The position numbers and the translations under genes are program-made. The notes beneath the pieces were generated by a model that ran no database searches, was not told where the DNA came from, and was given only the letters and a program-made list of their open reading frames with translations. From Tolypothrix sp. PCC 7910 (GTDB lineage: Bacteria; Cyanobacteriota; Cyanobacteriia; Cyanobacteriales; Nostocaceae), in contig NZ_CP050440.1 in NCBI RefSeq assembly GCF_011769525.1, positions 2,419,501 to 2,483,500 on the forward strand: DNA of 64,000 nucleotides. The letters run 5' to 3'. Below, one piece after another: positions 39,220 through 47,942 of this stretch; the stretch's first letter is position 1; the number at the start of each line of letters is the position of its first letter.

Positions 39220-39360
39220 CGGTTGTGCAAAAATTTCTGCGAGCGATCGCACAACAAAATTATTCCTATTGTTAATGTAGTGTCAGATCCATGTCTGTAG
39301 ATTAGACATGAGATGTATAATTGCTGAGTATTCCGTATATTTACCACTTAAAACTCTTAA

Positions 39361-39741
39361 ATGCTTACCTTAACGCCAGAGGAAATTACTCACTTTCGCA
39401 GTCAGTTGGCGGATAGTCCAGAAGCTTTAGAGGCTTTAGATGCCATAGAAGAGTGTCAGGGAAATCTCGAAGCAGCAGCACAGTTAATTGCTGTTGAGAC
39501 AAGCGAAGCAGAAGTCAGCTTGAGGGGAGATTCAAATTATTTAGATAAATTAACCAAAAAACTCAGCAAAATCATCTGTGAGGAAGAATTTGACGAGTTG
39601 ATGACAGGAGTATTGACAACTGCGATCGCAACTCTAGCAGCAAGTGGTAATATTCCCGTAGCTTTGGCAACTCCAGTGGTAATTTATGTTGCCAAAATCG
39701 GCGTGAAGAAGTTTTGTGAAACTGCCAAACCTGAATCCTAA
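39361..39741 (+). CDS. Small protein convergent with the TPR-CHAT gene
   Basis: A 126-residue protein. The first 50 residues are acidic and helical (S-P-E-A-L-E-A-L-D-A-I-E-E-C). Residues about 83-112 are hydrophobic (T-A-I-A-T-L-A-A-S-G, then A-L-A-T-P-V-V-I-Y-V-A) and could pack in a membrane or hydrophobic core. Its stop overlaps the end of the minus-strand TPR-CHAT gene by four bases. No family is recognised. The tight convergent layout suggests, but does not prove, a shared system. Confidence 0.6.
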   Translation: MLTLTPEEITHFRSQLADSPEALEALDAIEECQGNLEAAAQLIAVETSEAEVSLRGDSNYLDKLTKKLSKIICEEEFDELMTGVLTTAIATLAASGNIPVALATPVVIYVAKIGVKKFCETAKPES

Positions 39742-42700
39742 AGCCCTGTAGCTGTAAATCCTGCCCAGTAAAATGGTGCTGCAAAAGGGTGGGGTTTACG
39801 CTTGCTGGTTCTTCTTAATATTGCTCTTGCTACTGGACGCGTGTCTTCTGGAATTTGAGCAAACATTTCTTCAATTTGTGGATGATATTTAACTAACAGT
39901 GCTTCAAATTCTTCTGTTGTTAAATTTCGTAACCACTGCTGTGCTTGATTGAGTGCTATGGAGACAGTATTTATTGTTTGCAGGTTTTCATAAAATTTCA
40001 TCATCAAAAATGTTGTAGAAAAATCGTCAACTTCCCACAAACTACTAACTACAGCTTGACTACCAGCTAACAGAAAACCGCTAGGTAACCCAATGTATTC
40101 ATCGCTGGCATTGTTAAAATCAATCAATCCAGTTTCGCAGGCGGAAAGGGTGACAAGGCGACATTTTTCTAATTTGAGACTAAAGATTTTATCTAGGGTA
40201 AGGCATTTGTCTAAATCGTAGTTTTCCCCTGCTCGCACATTTAGGTAACGTTTGGAGTCGGGTTTTGTTGGGGTGTCTGCGATAGGCGCATCTGCCAAAA
40301 TTAAGGCTGATTTACCGGGATTCTTTAAGTTAAATTTACCATGACAGCTAAAGTGGGCACAGTGATAAGTATTTAAGTCAGAATTATTAATTGCTGTGAG
40401 TGTCGCTGCTGTCTTTTTCAGGACGTTGGCAGTATTAAAGTAGCCTTGAATAACTTGTACTTCTAAATTGGTGTAATTCAGGTCTTCTGTGGGGTTTTGA
40501 ATTGCAAATAGAGATTGAAAATCAGGGCGTTTGCGTTGTTGTACCTGTTGCAGTAGTTGACAACTGGGTGCATAGCTGACACCACCAGCAAATAAATCCA
40601 GAAGACAAGACGAATTTTCAGAATTTTGATTTACTGGGAGTGCATGAAGGGGGAATAAATGCAGGAATTGATGAGGAATTAGGATGAGTTTATCGCAGTG
40701 CTTTGGTATCTGGGTTAATATTTCATCAATGTGGAGAATCGAGGCTAATTTGTTGAGTTCTTCCCCTAAGCTATTCTGCCACTGGTCTTTTTCATTGTAG
40801 TAGTTTTGAAAATATTGAATTCGCCAATTTTCCAAAGCTTCTCTGTCTTCTGGTTGGGATTGCCAAACTGTTATCTCTCCTTTTTTTGTGACAATAAACG
40901 CTAGAATTTTCTCATTTAGAATATACCACTCGATAATGGCTGTACGCTCATCCAAAGTAGGCTGGAATGAATCAAATTTGAAACCATAACCAACAGGTAA
41001 ATAGCGGTTTTGCAATTCATTACGCTGCTGTCGCAATTCTTGGAGATGTTGTGCTAGGATTTGGGGATTTTCAGCTTTGCCATTTTGGATTTTATATTGT
41101 CCTGTGGCTATTTCATCCCTGTATGTTTCTAGTTGAGTTACTACTTCTGGGGGGAAGATGGTTTTAGAGTCGCGTTCGAGGATTTGTTCAACTAAATTGC
41201 GGGTTTTACTGCGTTCAACATATTCAATTGCTTCGGTAATCTTATTTAATTCCCTGCAAACTTCTACTATGCAGCGATAAAGTTGGTTAAAGCGTTCCGC
41301 TTGCCTACGTTTGCTTTCCTCTCCAGATACTATTTCTTCCCGTAAAGATTCTATAGTGGCAATGGCAAACTCAAAAGTATTATATGCTAAGTCAAACTGG
41401 TTTGCGTCTTGGTAAGTTCTTCCCAGTCCAAACAAAGTTTCTGCATGCTTTTCAGGCAAAGCTTCCCTGGTTCTGACAGTTAAAGCAGCAATATAAGCCG
41501 CAATCGCATTTTCGATGTTTTCTGCCCTCTCTCCTTTAATTCTATCGCTGTAGGCATTTGCGAGATTATTTTGCGTCATTGCCCAATCTAAAGGCAAAGC
41601 TTCCCTGGTTCTGACAGTTAAAGCAGCAGTATAAGTAGCGATCGCATTTTCGATGTTCTCTGCCTTGTCTCCGTTAATTCTATCGCTGTAGGCAATTGCG
41701 AGATTATTTTGCGTTGTTGCCCAATCAACAGGCAAAGCTTCTCTGGTTCTGACAGTTAAAGCAGCAGTATAAGCAGCGATCGCATTTTCGATGTTATCTG
41801 CCTTGTTTCCGTTAATTCTATCGCTGTAGGCAATTGCGAGATTATTTTGCGTTGTTGCCCAAGATTGAGGCAAATCTTCTCTGGTTCTGACAGTTAAAGC
41901 AGCAGTATAAGCAGCGATCGCATTTTCGATGTTATCTGCCTTGTCTCCTTTAATTCTATAGCTGTAGGCAACTGCGAGATTATTTTGCGTCATTGCCCAA
42001 TCAACAGGCAAAGCTTCTCTGGTTCTGACAGTTAAAGCAGCAGTATAAGCAGCGATCGCATTTTCGATGTTTTCTGCCCTGTCTCCTTTAATTCTATCGC
42101 TGTAGGCATTTGCGAGATTATTTTGCGTCATTGCCCAATCAACAGGCAAAGCTTCTCTGGTGTAGACAGTTAAAACAGCAGTATAAGCAGCGATCGCATT
42201 TTCGATGTTTTCTGCCTTGTCTCCTTTAATTCTATCGCTGTAGGCAGCACCGAGATTATTTTGCGTTATTGCCCAATCAACAGGCAAAGCTTCTCTGGTT
42301 TTGACAGTTAAAGCAGCAGTATAAGCAGCGATCGCATTTTCGATGTTCTCTGCCCTGTCTCCTTTAATTCTATAGCTGTAGGCAATTGCGAGATTATTTT
42401 GCGTTGTTGCCCAAGATTGAGGTAAAGCTTCTCTGGTTCTGACAGTTAAAGCAGCAGTATAAGCAGCGATCGCATTTTCGATGTTATCTGCCTTGTCTCC
42501 TTTAATTCTATAGCTGTAGGCAATTGCGAGATTATTTTGCGTCATTGCCCAAGATTGAGGTAAAGCTTCTCTGGTGTAGACAGTTAAAGCAGCAGTATAA
42601 GCAGCGATCGCATTTTCGATGTTCTCTGCCCTGTCTCCTTTAATTCTATCGCTGTAGGCAATTGCGAGATTATTTTGCGTCATTGCCCAATCAACAGGCA

Positions 42701-43691
42701 AAGCTTCTCTGGTTCTGACAGTTAAAGCAGCAGTATAAGCAGCGATCGCATTTTCGATGTTCTCTGCCCTGTCTCCTTTAATTCTATCGCTGTAGGCAAT
42801 TGCGAGATTATTTTGCGTTGCTGCCCAATCAACAGGCAAAGCTTCTCTGGTTCTGACAGTTAAAGCAGCAGTATAAGCAGCGATCGCATTTTCGATGTTT
42901 TCTGCCCTGTCTCCTTTAATTCTATCGCTGTAGGCATTTGCGAGATTATATTGCGTTGCTGCCCAAGATTGAGGCAAAGCTTCTCTGGTATAGACAGTTA
43001 AAGCAGCAGTATGAGCAGCGATCGCATTTTCGATGTTCTCTGCCTTGTCTCCTTTAATTCTATCGCTGTAGGCAGCACCGAGATTATTTTGCGTTGCTGC
43101 CCAATCAACAGGCAAAGCTTCTCTGGTGTAGACTTTCAGTGCGACTTCATAGCCAGTAATGGCAATTTCCATATTGCTGGCTTTGCTACCCAAAGGGAAT
43201 TGCGCTATTAGATTGCTAAATGCGACAATATTTGCTGCTAAATCTTCCGCTTCATCTGCTTTCGCTTCCCCAAGTCTATTTGTCCCCCAACGGCGCAATA
43301 CTTCCGCTAATACTCCGTCGAGTTTGTCTGTATTCTTAGTCAGCAAGGGATAAACTACCTGGGAATTACCACTACTGTCTGCGGTTGCTTGTATTACCTC
43401 CGTCAAAAATTGGTAATATGCCTGTATCTCCTCCTCACTAAGAGATTGCAAATCTACTTTATTATCTAGATTCAACCCTTCCCCTAGTTGCATTGCCAAA
43501 CTTTGCAACAAATTCGCTGTCTTCTCATCTCCGTGTTGGGAACACATCTGTGCTACTTCTTCTACCTTCTGCACAAAGCCAGCATCAAGTAATTCTTGGT
43601 TTGCTGCTAAAATCTCTGGTTCTTTTCCATCTGTGCAATTTAGCAGGCTTTTGATTAGCTGGCAATAAGCTTGTAGGCGCTGTTCGTTCAT
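39738..43691 (-). CDS. TPR-repeat protein with C-terminal CHAT (caspase-like) protease domain
   Basis: A 1317-residue protein. The N-terminal helical region (about 1-185) leads into twelve near-identical 46-residue TPR-like units (about 187-738), one diverged unit, a coiled linker (about 770-890) and a CHAT domain (about 1000-1317). The presumed catalytic dyad is His1117 in H-F-S-C-H-G and Cys1185 in L-S-A-C-E-T-G. S-S-L-W-E-V-D-D and the terminal P-F-Y-W-A-G-F family motif are present. CHAT proteases cleave specific partner proteins on activation; TPR arrays usually bind the trigger or partner. No substrate is known. The neighbour at 39361 is a candidate only by position. Confidence 0.9.
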   Translation of the reverse strand: MNEQRLQAYCQLIKSLLNCTDGKEPEILAANQELLDAGFVQKVEEVAQMCSQHGDEKTANLLQSLAMQLGEGLNLDNKVDLQSLSEEEIQAYYQFLTEVIQATADSSGNSQVVYPLLTKNTDKLDGVLAEVLRRWGTNRLGEAKADEAEDLAANIVAFSNLIAQFPLGSKASNMEIAITGYEVALKVYTREALPVDWAATQNNLGAAYSDRIKGDKAENIENAIAAHTAALTVYTREALPQSWAATQYNLANAYSDRIKGDRAENIENAIAAYTAALTVRTREALPVDWAATQNNLAIAYSDRIKGDRAENIENAIAAYTAALTVRTREALPVDWAMTQNNLAIAYSDRIKGDRAENIENAIAAYTAALTVYTREALPQSWAMTQNNLAIAYSYRIKGDKADNIENAIAAYTAALTVRTREALPQSWATTQNNLAIAYSYRIKGDRAENIENAIAAYTAALTVKTREALPVDWAITQNNLGAAYSDRIKGDKAENIENAIAAYTAVLTVYTREALPVDWAMTQNNLANAYSDRIKGDRAENIENAIAAYTAALTVRTREALPVDWAMTQNNLAVAYSYRIKGDKADNIENAIAAYTAALTVRTREDLPQSWATTQNNLAIAYSDRINGNKADNIENAIAAYTAALTVRTREALPVDWATTQNNLAIAYSDRINGDKAENIENAIATYTAALTVRTREALPLDWAMTQNNLANAYSDRIKGERAENIENAIAAYIAALTVRTREALPEKHAETLFGLGRTYQDANQFDLAYNTFEFAIATIESLREEIVSGEESKRRQAERFNQLYRCIVEVCRELNKITEAIEYVERSKTRNLVEQILERDSKTIFPPEVVTQLETYRDEIATGQYKIQNGKAENPQILAQHLQELRQQRNELQNRYLPVGYGFKFDSFQPTLDERTAIIEWYILNEKILAFIVTKKGEITVWQSQPEDREALENWRIQYFQNYYNEKDQWQNSLGEELNKLASILHIDEILTQIPKHCDKLILIPHQFLHLFPLHALPVNQNSENSSCLLDLFAGGVSYAPSCQLLQQVQQRKRPDFQSLFAIQNPTEDLNYTNLEVQVIQGYFNTANVLKKTAATLTAINNSDLNTYHCAHFSCHGKFNLKNPGKSALILADAPIADTPTKPDSKRYLNVRAGENYDLDKCLTLDKIFSLKLEKCRLVTLSACETGLIDFNNASDEYIGLPSGFLLAGSQAVVSSLWEVDDFSTTFLMMKFYENLQTINTVSIALNQAQQWLRNLTTEEFEALLVKYHPQIEEMFAQIPEDTRPVARAILRRTSKRKPHPFAAPFYWAGFTATGL
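41478..43133 (-). repeat. Twelve 138-bp coding repeats in the TPR-CHAT gene
   Basis: Units of 138 bp (46 codons) run from about 43133 to 41478. Differences are confined to a few codons (V-D-W or Q-S-W, S-D or S-Y, A-I, A-N or G-A). Nearly every unit carries GCGATCGC at the same place, inside the N-A-I-A-A codons. Such likeness implies recent unequal exchange or gene conversion. Confidence 0.95.
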
Positions 43692-43836
43692 GAGCAGGTA
43701 TTAGTTAGACGCATCTTTATGAAGCTTCAACAGTATTATCCTCAATTTCTGAAAAATGAGGGGGTAAAAAGTTTTAGCTTTTTCTTAAAAAGGCTACGGT
43801 GTACAAGCAAATCTTGGCGGAGTGTATCCATTCCGC

Positions 43837-43956
43837 CTCGGAATGAATTCCGAGTCTAATAGCATAAGTCCTCTCAAGAGGACTAAATGATAAATTCCCA
43901 CAATCTTCAGTCCGTTTCAACGGACTTTCGCTATTAGTCTGGGAATTCATTCCCAG
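43837..43956. repeat. 120-bp nested palindromic element
   Basis: Four hairpins are arranged symmetrically: CTCGGAAT/ATTCCGAG (43837-43854), AGTCCTCT/AGAGGACT (43867-43884), AGTCCGTT/AACGGACT (43909-43926) and CTGGGAAT/ATTCCCAG (43939-43956). The right arm, reversed and complemented, closely matches the left arm, including the CTAATAGC word. The whole can fold as a cruciform. It lies upstream of the TPR-CHAT start. It resembles the non-coding repeat families of Nostoc and may be a MITE-like or REP-like unit. Confidence 0.75.
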
Positions 43957-44069
43957 AAGGGATATAGGTTCAGCGTGAAAATTTTCGACTTGTGTATACA
44001 CTGTAACCTTATAAAGGGGAGGAAATTAGATGTTCTAGTTTCCCCTTTGCAATCTTATTTTTGTGTTCG

Positions 44070-44279
44070 CAATTACTATATCGGCGATCGCAATTACTAT
44101 ATCAGCGATCGCAATTACTATATTGGCGATCGCATTTGCTATATCGGCGAACTCAATTGCTATATCGGCGAACTCATTTACTATATTGGCGATCGCATTT
44201 GCTATATCGGCGAACTCAATTACTATATCGGCGAACTCAATTACTATATCGGCGAACTCAATTACTATATTGGCGGTGA
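44070..44279. repeat. Ten-unit 21-bp tandem array containing HIP1 sites
   Basis: Ten 21-bp units of the form CAATTACTATATCGGCGATCG. Units 1, 2, 3 and 6 end in GCGATCG and make GCGATCGC with the next unit; most others end in GCGAACT. Because 21 is a multiple of three and no stop occurs, all three plus-strand frames are open here. None has a convincing start, so I treat it as non-coding. Confidence 0.9.
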
Positions 44280-44457
44280 CTGTTGTTGATTGTACTCATT
44301 CTTAAACAACAAATTGATATGAAAAATGAGTAAAAACACAGGCATACTCGTAATTATTTTTTTGAAATTTTCATGAAATAAATCCACAAAACTACCCATC
44401 TCAGGCAAAAGGATACTCCATTATTTTGAAACAGGATTATCAAAAACAGGATATGTC

Positions 44458-44895
44458 ATGTCTTTAAGAACTCGTGGTTCAGCTGCTGTTGAAAAAGCTC
44501 AACTTCGTCTCGCCTTGCTTAAATCCATTGATGACAATCTGGATTTAGGACATGGGTTAACCATTGAAGCCTACAACCACTTAATCAACTCTACCCGTGC
44601 TGTAGTAGAAGCTCATAATACGCTGGTGTCTAATCTTGAAGAATCGCGTAAAACAATCACTCAGATGGATAAAGCCCTCTCCGAAATGTCTGAACGAATG
44701 CTAAGTGGAGTTGCAACTGTCTACGGCAGAAACAGTGTAGAGTATTCCAAGGCTGGCGGCTCTAATCGAAGACGAAGTAAATCTAGTTCAAAAGTAACTC
44801 CACTTACAGCAGTTCTTGCTACTACTCAACCAACTCAAGCTGCAATTGCCAGTGCGTCAACTAACGGTAATGATACAACTCCTGTGCTGCAATAA
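44458..44895 (+). CDS. Helical protein of unknown function with basic and Thr-rich tail
   Basis: A 145-residue protein. Residues about 8-90 form a helical, probably coiled-coil region (A-V-E-K-A-Q-L-R-L-A-L-L-K, then E-A-Y-N-H-L-I-N). A basic patch N-R-R-R-S-K-S-S-S follows at about 102-111 and then a disordered Thr/Ala/Ser tail. It has no signal peptide. It has its own strong terminator. I do not recognise a characterised family. Confidence 0.65.
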   Translation: MSLRTRGSAAVEKAQLRLALLKSIDDNLDLGHGLTIEAYNHLINSTRAVVEAHNTLVSNLEESRKTITQMDKALSEMSERMLSGVATVYGRNSVEYSKAGGSNRRRSKSSSKVTPLTAVLATTQPTQAAIASASTNGNDTTPVLQ

Positions 44896-44951
44896 TCCAC
44901 CTACCGTCAGAAATTTTTAAATCCTCATAATAGCTACTTAAACAAGAAATT

Positions 44952-44990
44952 AGATCCCCGACTTTTTTGAAAAGTCGGGGATCTTTTTGT
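44952..44990 (+). terminator. Rho-independent terminator
   Basis: A perfect 15-bp stem (AGATCCCCGACTTTT with its complement, 44952-44966 and 44970-44984) has a 3-base loop and is followed by TTTTT. It lies about 55 bases past the coiled-coil protein gene. Confidence 0.9.
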
Positions 44991-45156
44991 CGCCAAGATT
45001 TTGCTTTATCATAGATAAAATCGTATAAAATCACACTTTATATTTCCAAGTATTGGCGATATTATCACAAACGTCTGCCGAAATACACTCAAAAGCATAT
45101 TGCGCTAAAATACAATAAAGAATAAATCACAATTATTGCATTTTTCACCAACACTC

Positions 45157-45573
45157 ATGCCAGCCAAAGACGTTTATCATAATGTTGTGATAAAAGCCCT
45201 AGAAAAAGATAGTTGGCTAATTACTGATGACCCATTTAAATTAAAATGTGGAACAAAAGACTTATATATAGATTTAGGTGCAGAAAAACTTATAGCTGCC
45301 GAAAAAGGTCAGCAAAAAATAGCAGTTGAAATAAAGAGTTTTCTTAACCCATCACCCGTTACAGATTTAGAAAATGCATTAGGACAGTTTATTCTTTATT
45401 ACGATATTTTAGAAGAACAAGGAAGCGACCGGATTTTATATCTTGCTATCCCCCAGCGAACTTACACTGAAATTTTTACTGAATCTATCGGCAAGATTTT
45501 ATTAAAAAAAGACCGCTTACGTTTACTTGTATTTGACCCAAAGCAAGAGGTAATTGTGCAATGGATACCTTAA
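45157..45573 (+). CDS. xisH: XisH-family protein
   Basis: A 138-residue protein of the XisH family, named for a protein needed with XisF and XisI to excise the fdxN element in Anabaena heterocysts. It has a nuclease-like fold: D in L-Y-I-D-L-G-A and the V-E-I-K-S-F strand fit the PD-(D/E)xK pattern. The ATG at 45157 (M-P-A-K-D-V-Y-H) is the family's usual start; a TTG upstream would add seven residues. It overlaps xisI by 13 bases. No recombinase gene is in the window, so it probably does not serve element excision here. Confidence 0.9.
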   Translation: MPAKDVYHNVVIKALEKDSWLITDDPFKLKCGTKDLYIDLGAEKLIAAEKGQQKIAVEIKSFLNPSPVTDLENALGQFILYYDILEEQGSDRILYLAIPQRTYTEIFTESIGKILLKKDRLRLLVFDPKQEVIVQWIP

Positions 45574-45896
45574 AGAAATATCAAAAAATTATCGAAGAAA
45601 TTCTAACTGAATATATAAAAATACCCTATGCCAATCGTCAATTAGAAATAAAACTCATCATTGATCGCACAGCTACTAATTACATAGTCATGACTTTAGG
45701 ATGGGAAAGAGAAGAACGAGTTCATGGTTGTATTATCCATATTGAAATTATTGATGGAAAAATTTGGATTCAGCGCGATGGGACTGAATATGGGATTGCT
45801 AATGAACTCGTAGCCGCAGGAATTCCCAAAGATAAAATTGTTTTAGCTTTTCATCCAGAAGATGTTAGACAATACACTGATTTTGCGATCGCTTGA
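45561..45896 (+). CDS. xisI: XisI-family protein
   Basis: A 111-residue XisI-family protein, translationally coupled to xisH through a 13-base overlap. Family features include W-E-R-E-E-R-V-H-G-C-I-I-H, I-W-I-Q-R-D-G-T-E and the L-A-F-H-P-E-D-V-R near the end. XisI partners XisH as a specificity or control subunit. Such pairs are numerous in filamentous cyanobacteria and their general role is open. Confidence 0.9.
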   Translation: MDTLKKYQKIIEEILTEYIKIPYANRQLEIKLIIDRTATNYIVMTLGWEREERVHGCIIHIEIIDGKIWIQRDGTEYGIANELVAAGIPKDKIVLAFHPEDVRQYTDFAIA

Positions 45897-45934
45897 TTTC
45901 TCAGTGGCCGCAAACTCAAAGGATACAAGCCCAC

Positions 45935-45975
45935 GCCAGTTCGCTCAAGTCGGGCAACCCGCCCACGCGACTGGC
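45935..45975. repeat. Imperfect palindrome GCCAGT...ACTGGC
   Basis: A short inverted repeat with GC-rich interior (GTCGGGCAACCCGCCCAC) after xisI. It resembles a dispersed cyanobacterial intergenic repeat that I recall with near-identical wording. No gene is present between xisI and ilvD. Confidence 0.5.
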
Positions 45976-46145
45976 TCCTGCATTGATGCTGAAAATTAAC
46001 GAATTATAAACTTGTGCAATATTGTACTAAGTTTAATAACTAATAACTAATCAGTGATGATTCATGTTCTTATGTGCCGACTATGCATGAGAAGATCAAC
46101 TTAGACAATCGCAACAGTTGCGATGATGGCACGGAAGGAAAAAAG

Positions 46146-47834
46146 ATGTCGGAGAATTTAAGAAGCCAAGTTGTAACGCAAGGGGTGCAGCGTTCGCCTA
46201 ATAGAGCAATGCTGCGTGCAGTTGGTTTTCAAGATGAAGATTTTAATAAAGCCATTGTCGGGATTGCCAATGGTTACAGCACTATTACCCCTTGTAATAT
46301 GGGGATTAATCAGCTTGCACAAAGAGCCGAAGCTGCTGTCAAAACTGCAGGGGCAATGCCGCAAATTTTCGGCACAATTACTATTAGTGACGGAATTTCG
46401 ATGGGAACGGAAGGGATGAAATATTCCCTGGTTTCTCGAGAAGTAATTGCAGATTCAATTGAAACTGCGGTTACCGGGCAAAGTATGGATGGTGTACTGG
46501 CTATTGGTGGTTGTGATAAAAATATGCCAGGGGCAATGATTGCGATCGCCCGCATGAATATCCCTGCTATTTTTGTCTACGGTGGCACGATTAAACCCGG
46601 ACATTATAACGGTAAGGATTTAACAGTTGTTAGTTCCTTTGAAGCTGTCGGTCAATATAGCGCCGGCAAAATTGACGAAAATGAATTAATACAAGTCGAA
46701 CGCAACGCTTGTCCTGGTGCTGGTTCCTGTGGTGGGATGTATACAGCTAATACTATGTCTTCGGCTTTTGAAGCTATGGGGATGAGTTTACCCTATTCTT
46801 CTACTATGGCAGCTGAAGATGCAGAAAAGGCTGATAGTACAGCAAAATCGGCAGATGTTTTAGTAGAAGCAATTCGTAAACAAATCTTACCCCGGCAAAT
46901 CATCACCCGCAAATCTATAGAAAACGCTATTGCCGTGATTATGGCTGTAGGTGGTTCCACAAATGCAGTATTGCACTTTTTGGCGATCGCTCGCGCTGCT
47001 GGGGTGGAATTAACTATTGACGACTTTGAAACTATCCGCGGAAGAGTACCTGTATTGTGTGATTTAAAACCAAGCGGTAGATATGTAGCTACGGATTTAC
47101 ACAAAGCTGGTGGCATTCCTCTAGTGATGAAAATGCTACTAGTACATGGTTTAATTCACGGTGATGCTCTCACCATTAGCGGTCAAACTATCGCTGAAGT
47201 GTTGGCAGATGTCCCAGAAGAACCATCAGCGAACCAAGATGTGATTCGTCCTTGGAATAACCCGATGTATCCTCAAGGACATTTGGCTATTTTGAAAGGT
47301 AACTTAGCGACTGAAGGGGCAGTAGCAAAAATTACCGGAGTTAAGAAGCCGACAATTACCGGGCCAGCAAGAGTATTTGAGTCAGAAGAAGCTTCTTTAG
47401 ATGCAATTTTGGCAGGAAAAATTCAACCAGGCGATATTCTAGTCATTCGCTACGAAGGGCCGAAGGGAGGCCCCGGTATGCGGGAAATGCTAGCTCCCAC
47501 CTCAGCCATTATTGGTGCTGGTTTAGGTGATTCAGTGGGGCTAATTACCGATGGGCGTTTCTCTGGTGGTACCTACGGTATGGTAGTGGGACACGTTGCA
47601 CCAGAAGCAGCCGTTGGCGGTACGATCGCTCTTGTCGAAGAAGGCGATAGTATTACAATCGATGCACCCTCACGTTTATTACAGTTGAACATCTCCGACG
47701 AAGAATTAGCGCGCCGTCGTGCCAATTGGCAACCTCCAAAACCCCGTTACACCAAAGGTGTGTTAGGTAAATATGCCAAATTAGTTGCTTCTAGCAGCCT
47801 AGGTGCTGTAACAGATTTGGATTTGTTTGAATAG
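46146..47834 (+). CDS. ilvD: Dihydroxy-acid dehydratase
   Basis: A 562-residue Fe-S enzyme of branched-chain amino-acid and pantothenate synthesis, converting dihydroxy-isovalerate or -methylvalerate to the oxo acid. Cluster-ligand motifs G-G-C-D-K-N-M-P-G and [11 protein letters not shown] are intact, as are G-R-F-S-G-G-T and the P[10 protein letters not shown] region. I place the start at the ATG at 46146, which has GGAAGG seven bases before it and gives the family's usual length; an upstream GTG at 46074 would add 24 unlike residues. Confidence 0.96.
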   Translation: MSENLRSQVVTQGVQRSPNRAMLRAVGFQDEDFNKAIVGIANGYSTITPCNMGINQLAQRAEAAVKTAGAMPQIFGTITISDGISMGTEGMKYSLVSREVIADSIETAVTGQSMDGVLAIGGCDKNMPGAMIAIARMNIPAIFVYGGTIKPGHYNGKDLTVVSSFEAVGQYSAGKIDENELIQVERNACPGAGSCGGMYTANTMSSAFEAMGMSLPYSSTMAAEDAEKADSTAKSADVLVEAIRKQILPRQIITRKSIENAIAVIMAVGGSTNAVLHFLAIARAAGVELTIDDFETIRGRVPVLCDLKPSGRYVATDLHKAGGIPLVMKMLLVHGLIHGDALTISGQTIAEVLADVPEEPSANQDVIRPWNNPMYPQGHLAILKGNLATEGAVAKITGVKKPTITGPARVFESEEASLDAILAGKIQPGDILVIRYEGPKGGPGMREMLAPTSAIIGAGLGDSVGLITDGRFSGGTYGMVVGHVAPEAAVGGTIALVEEGDSITIDAPSRLLQLNISDEELARRRANWQPPKPRYTKGVLGKYAKLVASSSLGAVTDLDLFE

Positions 47835-47942
47835 GGCATGGGGCATTGGGCATGGGGCATTGGGTAATGGGTAATTGCTTTTATACCCTTGTCCCCTTGT
47901 CTTCCCAATCCCCAGTCCCCAGTCCCCAGTCCCTAATCCCCA
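47835..47942. repeat. Heptamer repeats between ilvD and the dehydrogenase
   Basis: GGGCATGGGGCATTGGGCATG units, then GGTAAT and repeated CCCCAGT. The repeat reaches into the 3' end of the convergent dehydrogenase frame. Confidence 0.8.

Noticed and set aside
44070-44279. CRISPR array
   Set aside because: Units are contiguous 21-mers with no spacers, and no cas genes are near.
43975-44289. Frame encoding N-Y-Y-I-G-D repeats
   Set aside because: All three plus frames are open over the 21-bp array and none has a good start or ribosome site, so coding is not supported.
46074-46145. N-terminal extension of IlvD
   Set aside because: The extra 24 residues do not resemble the family, and the ATG at 46146 has a good ribosome site.
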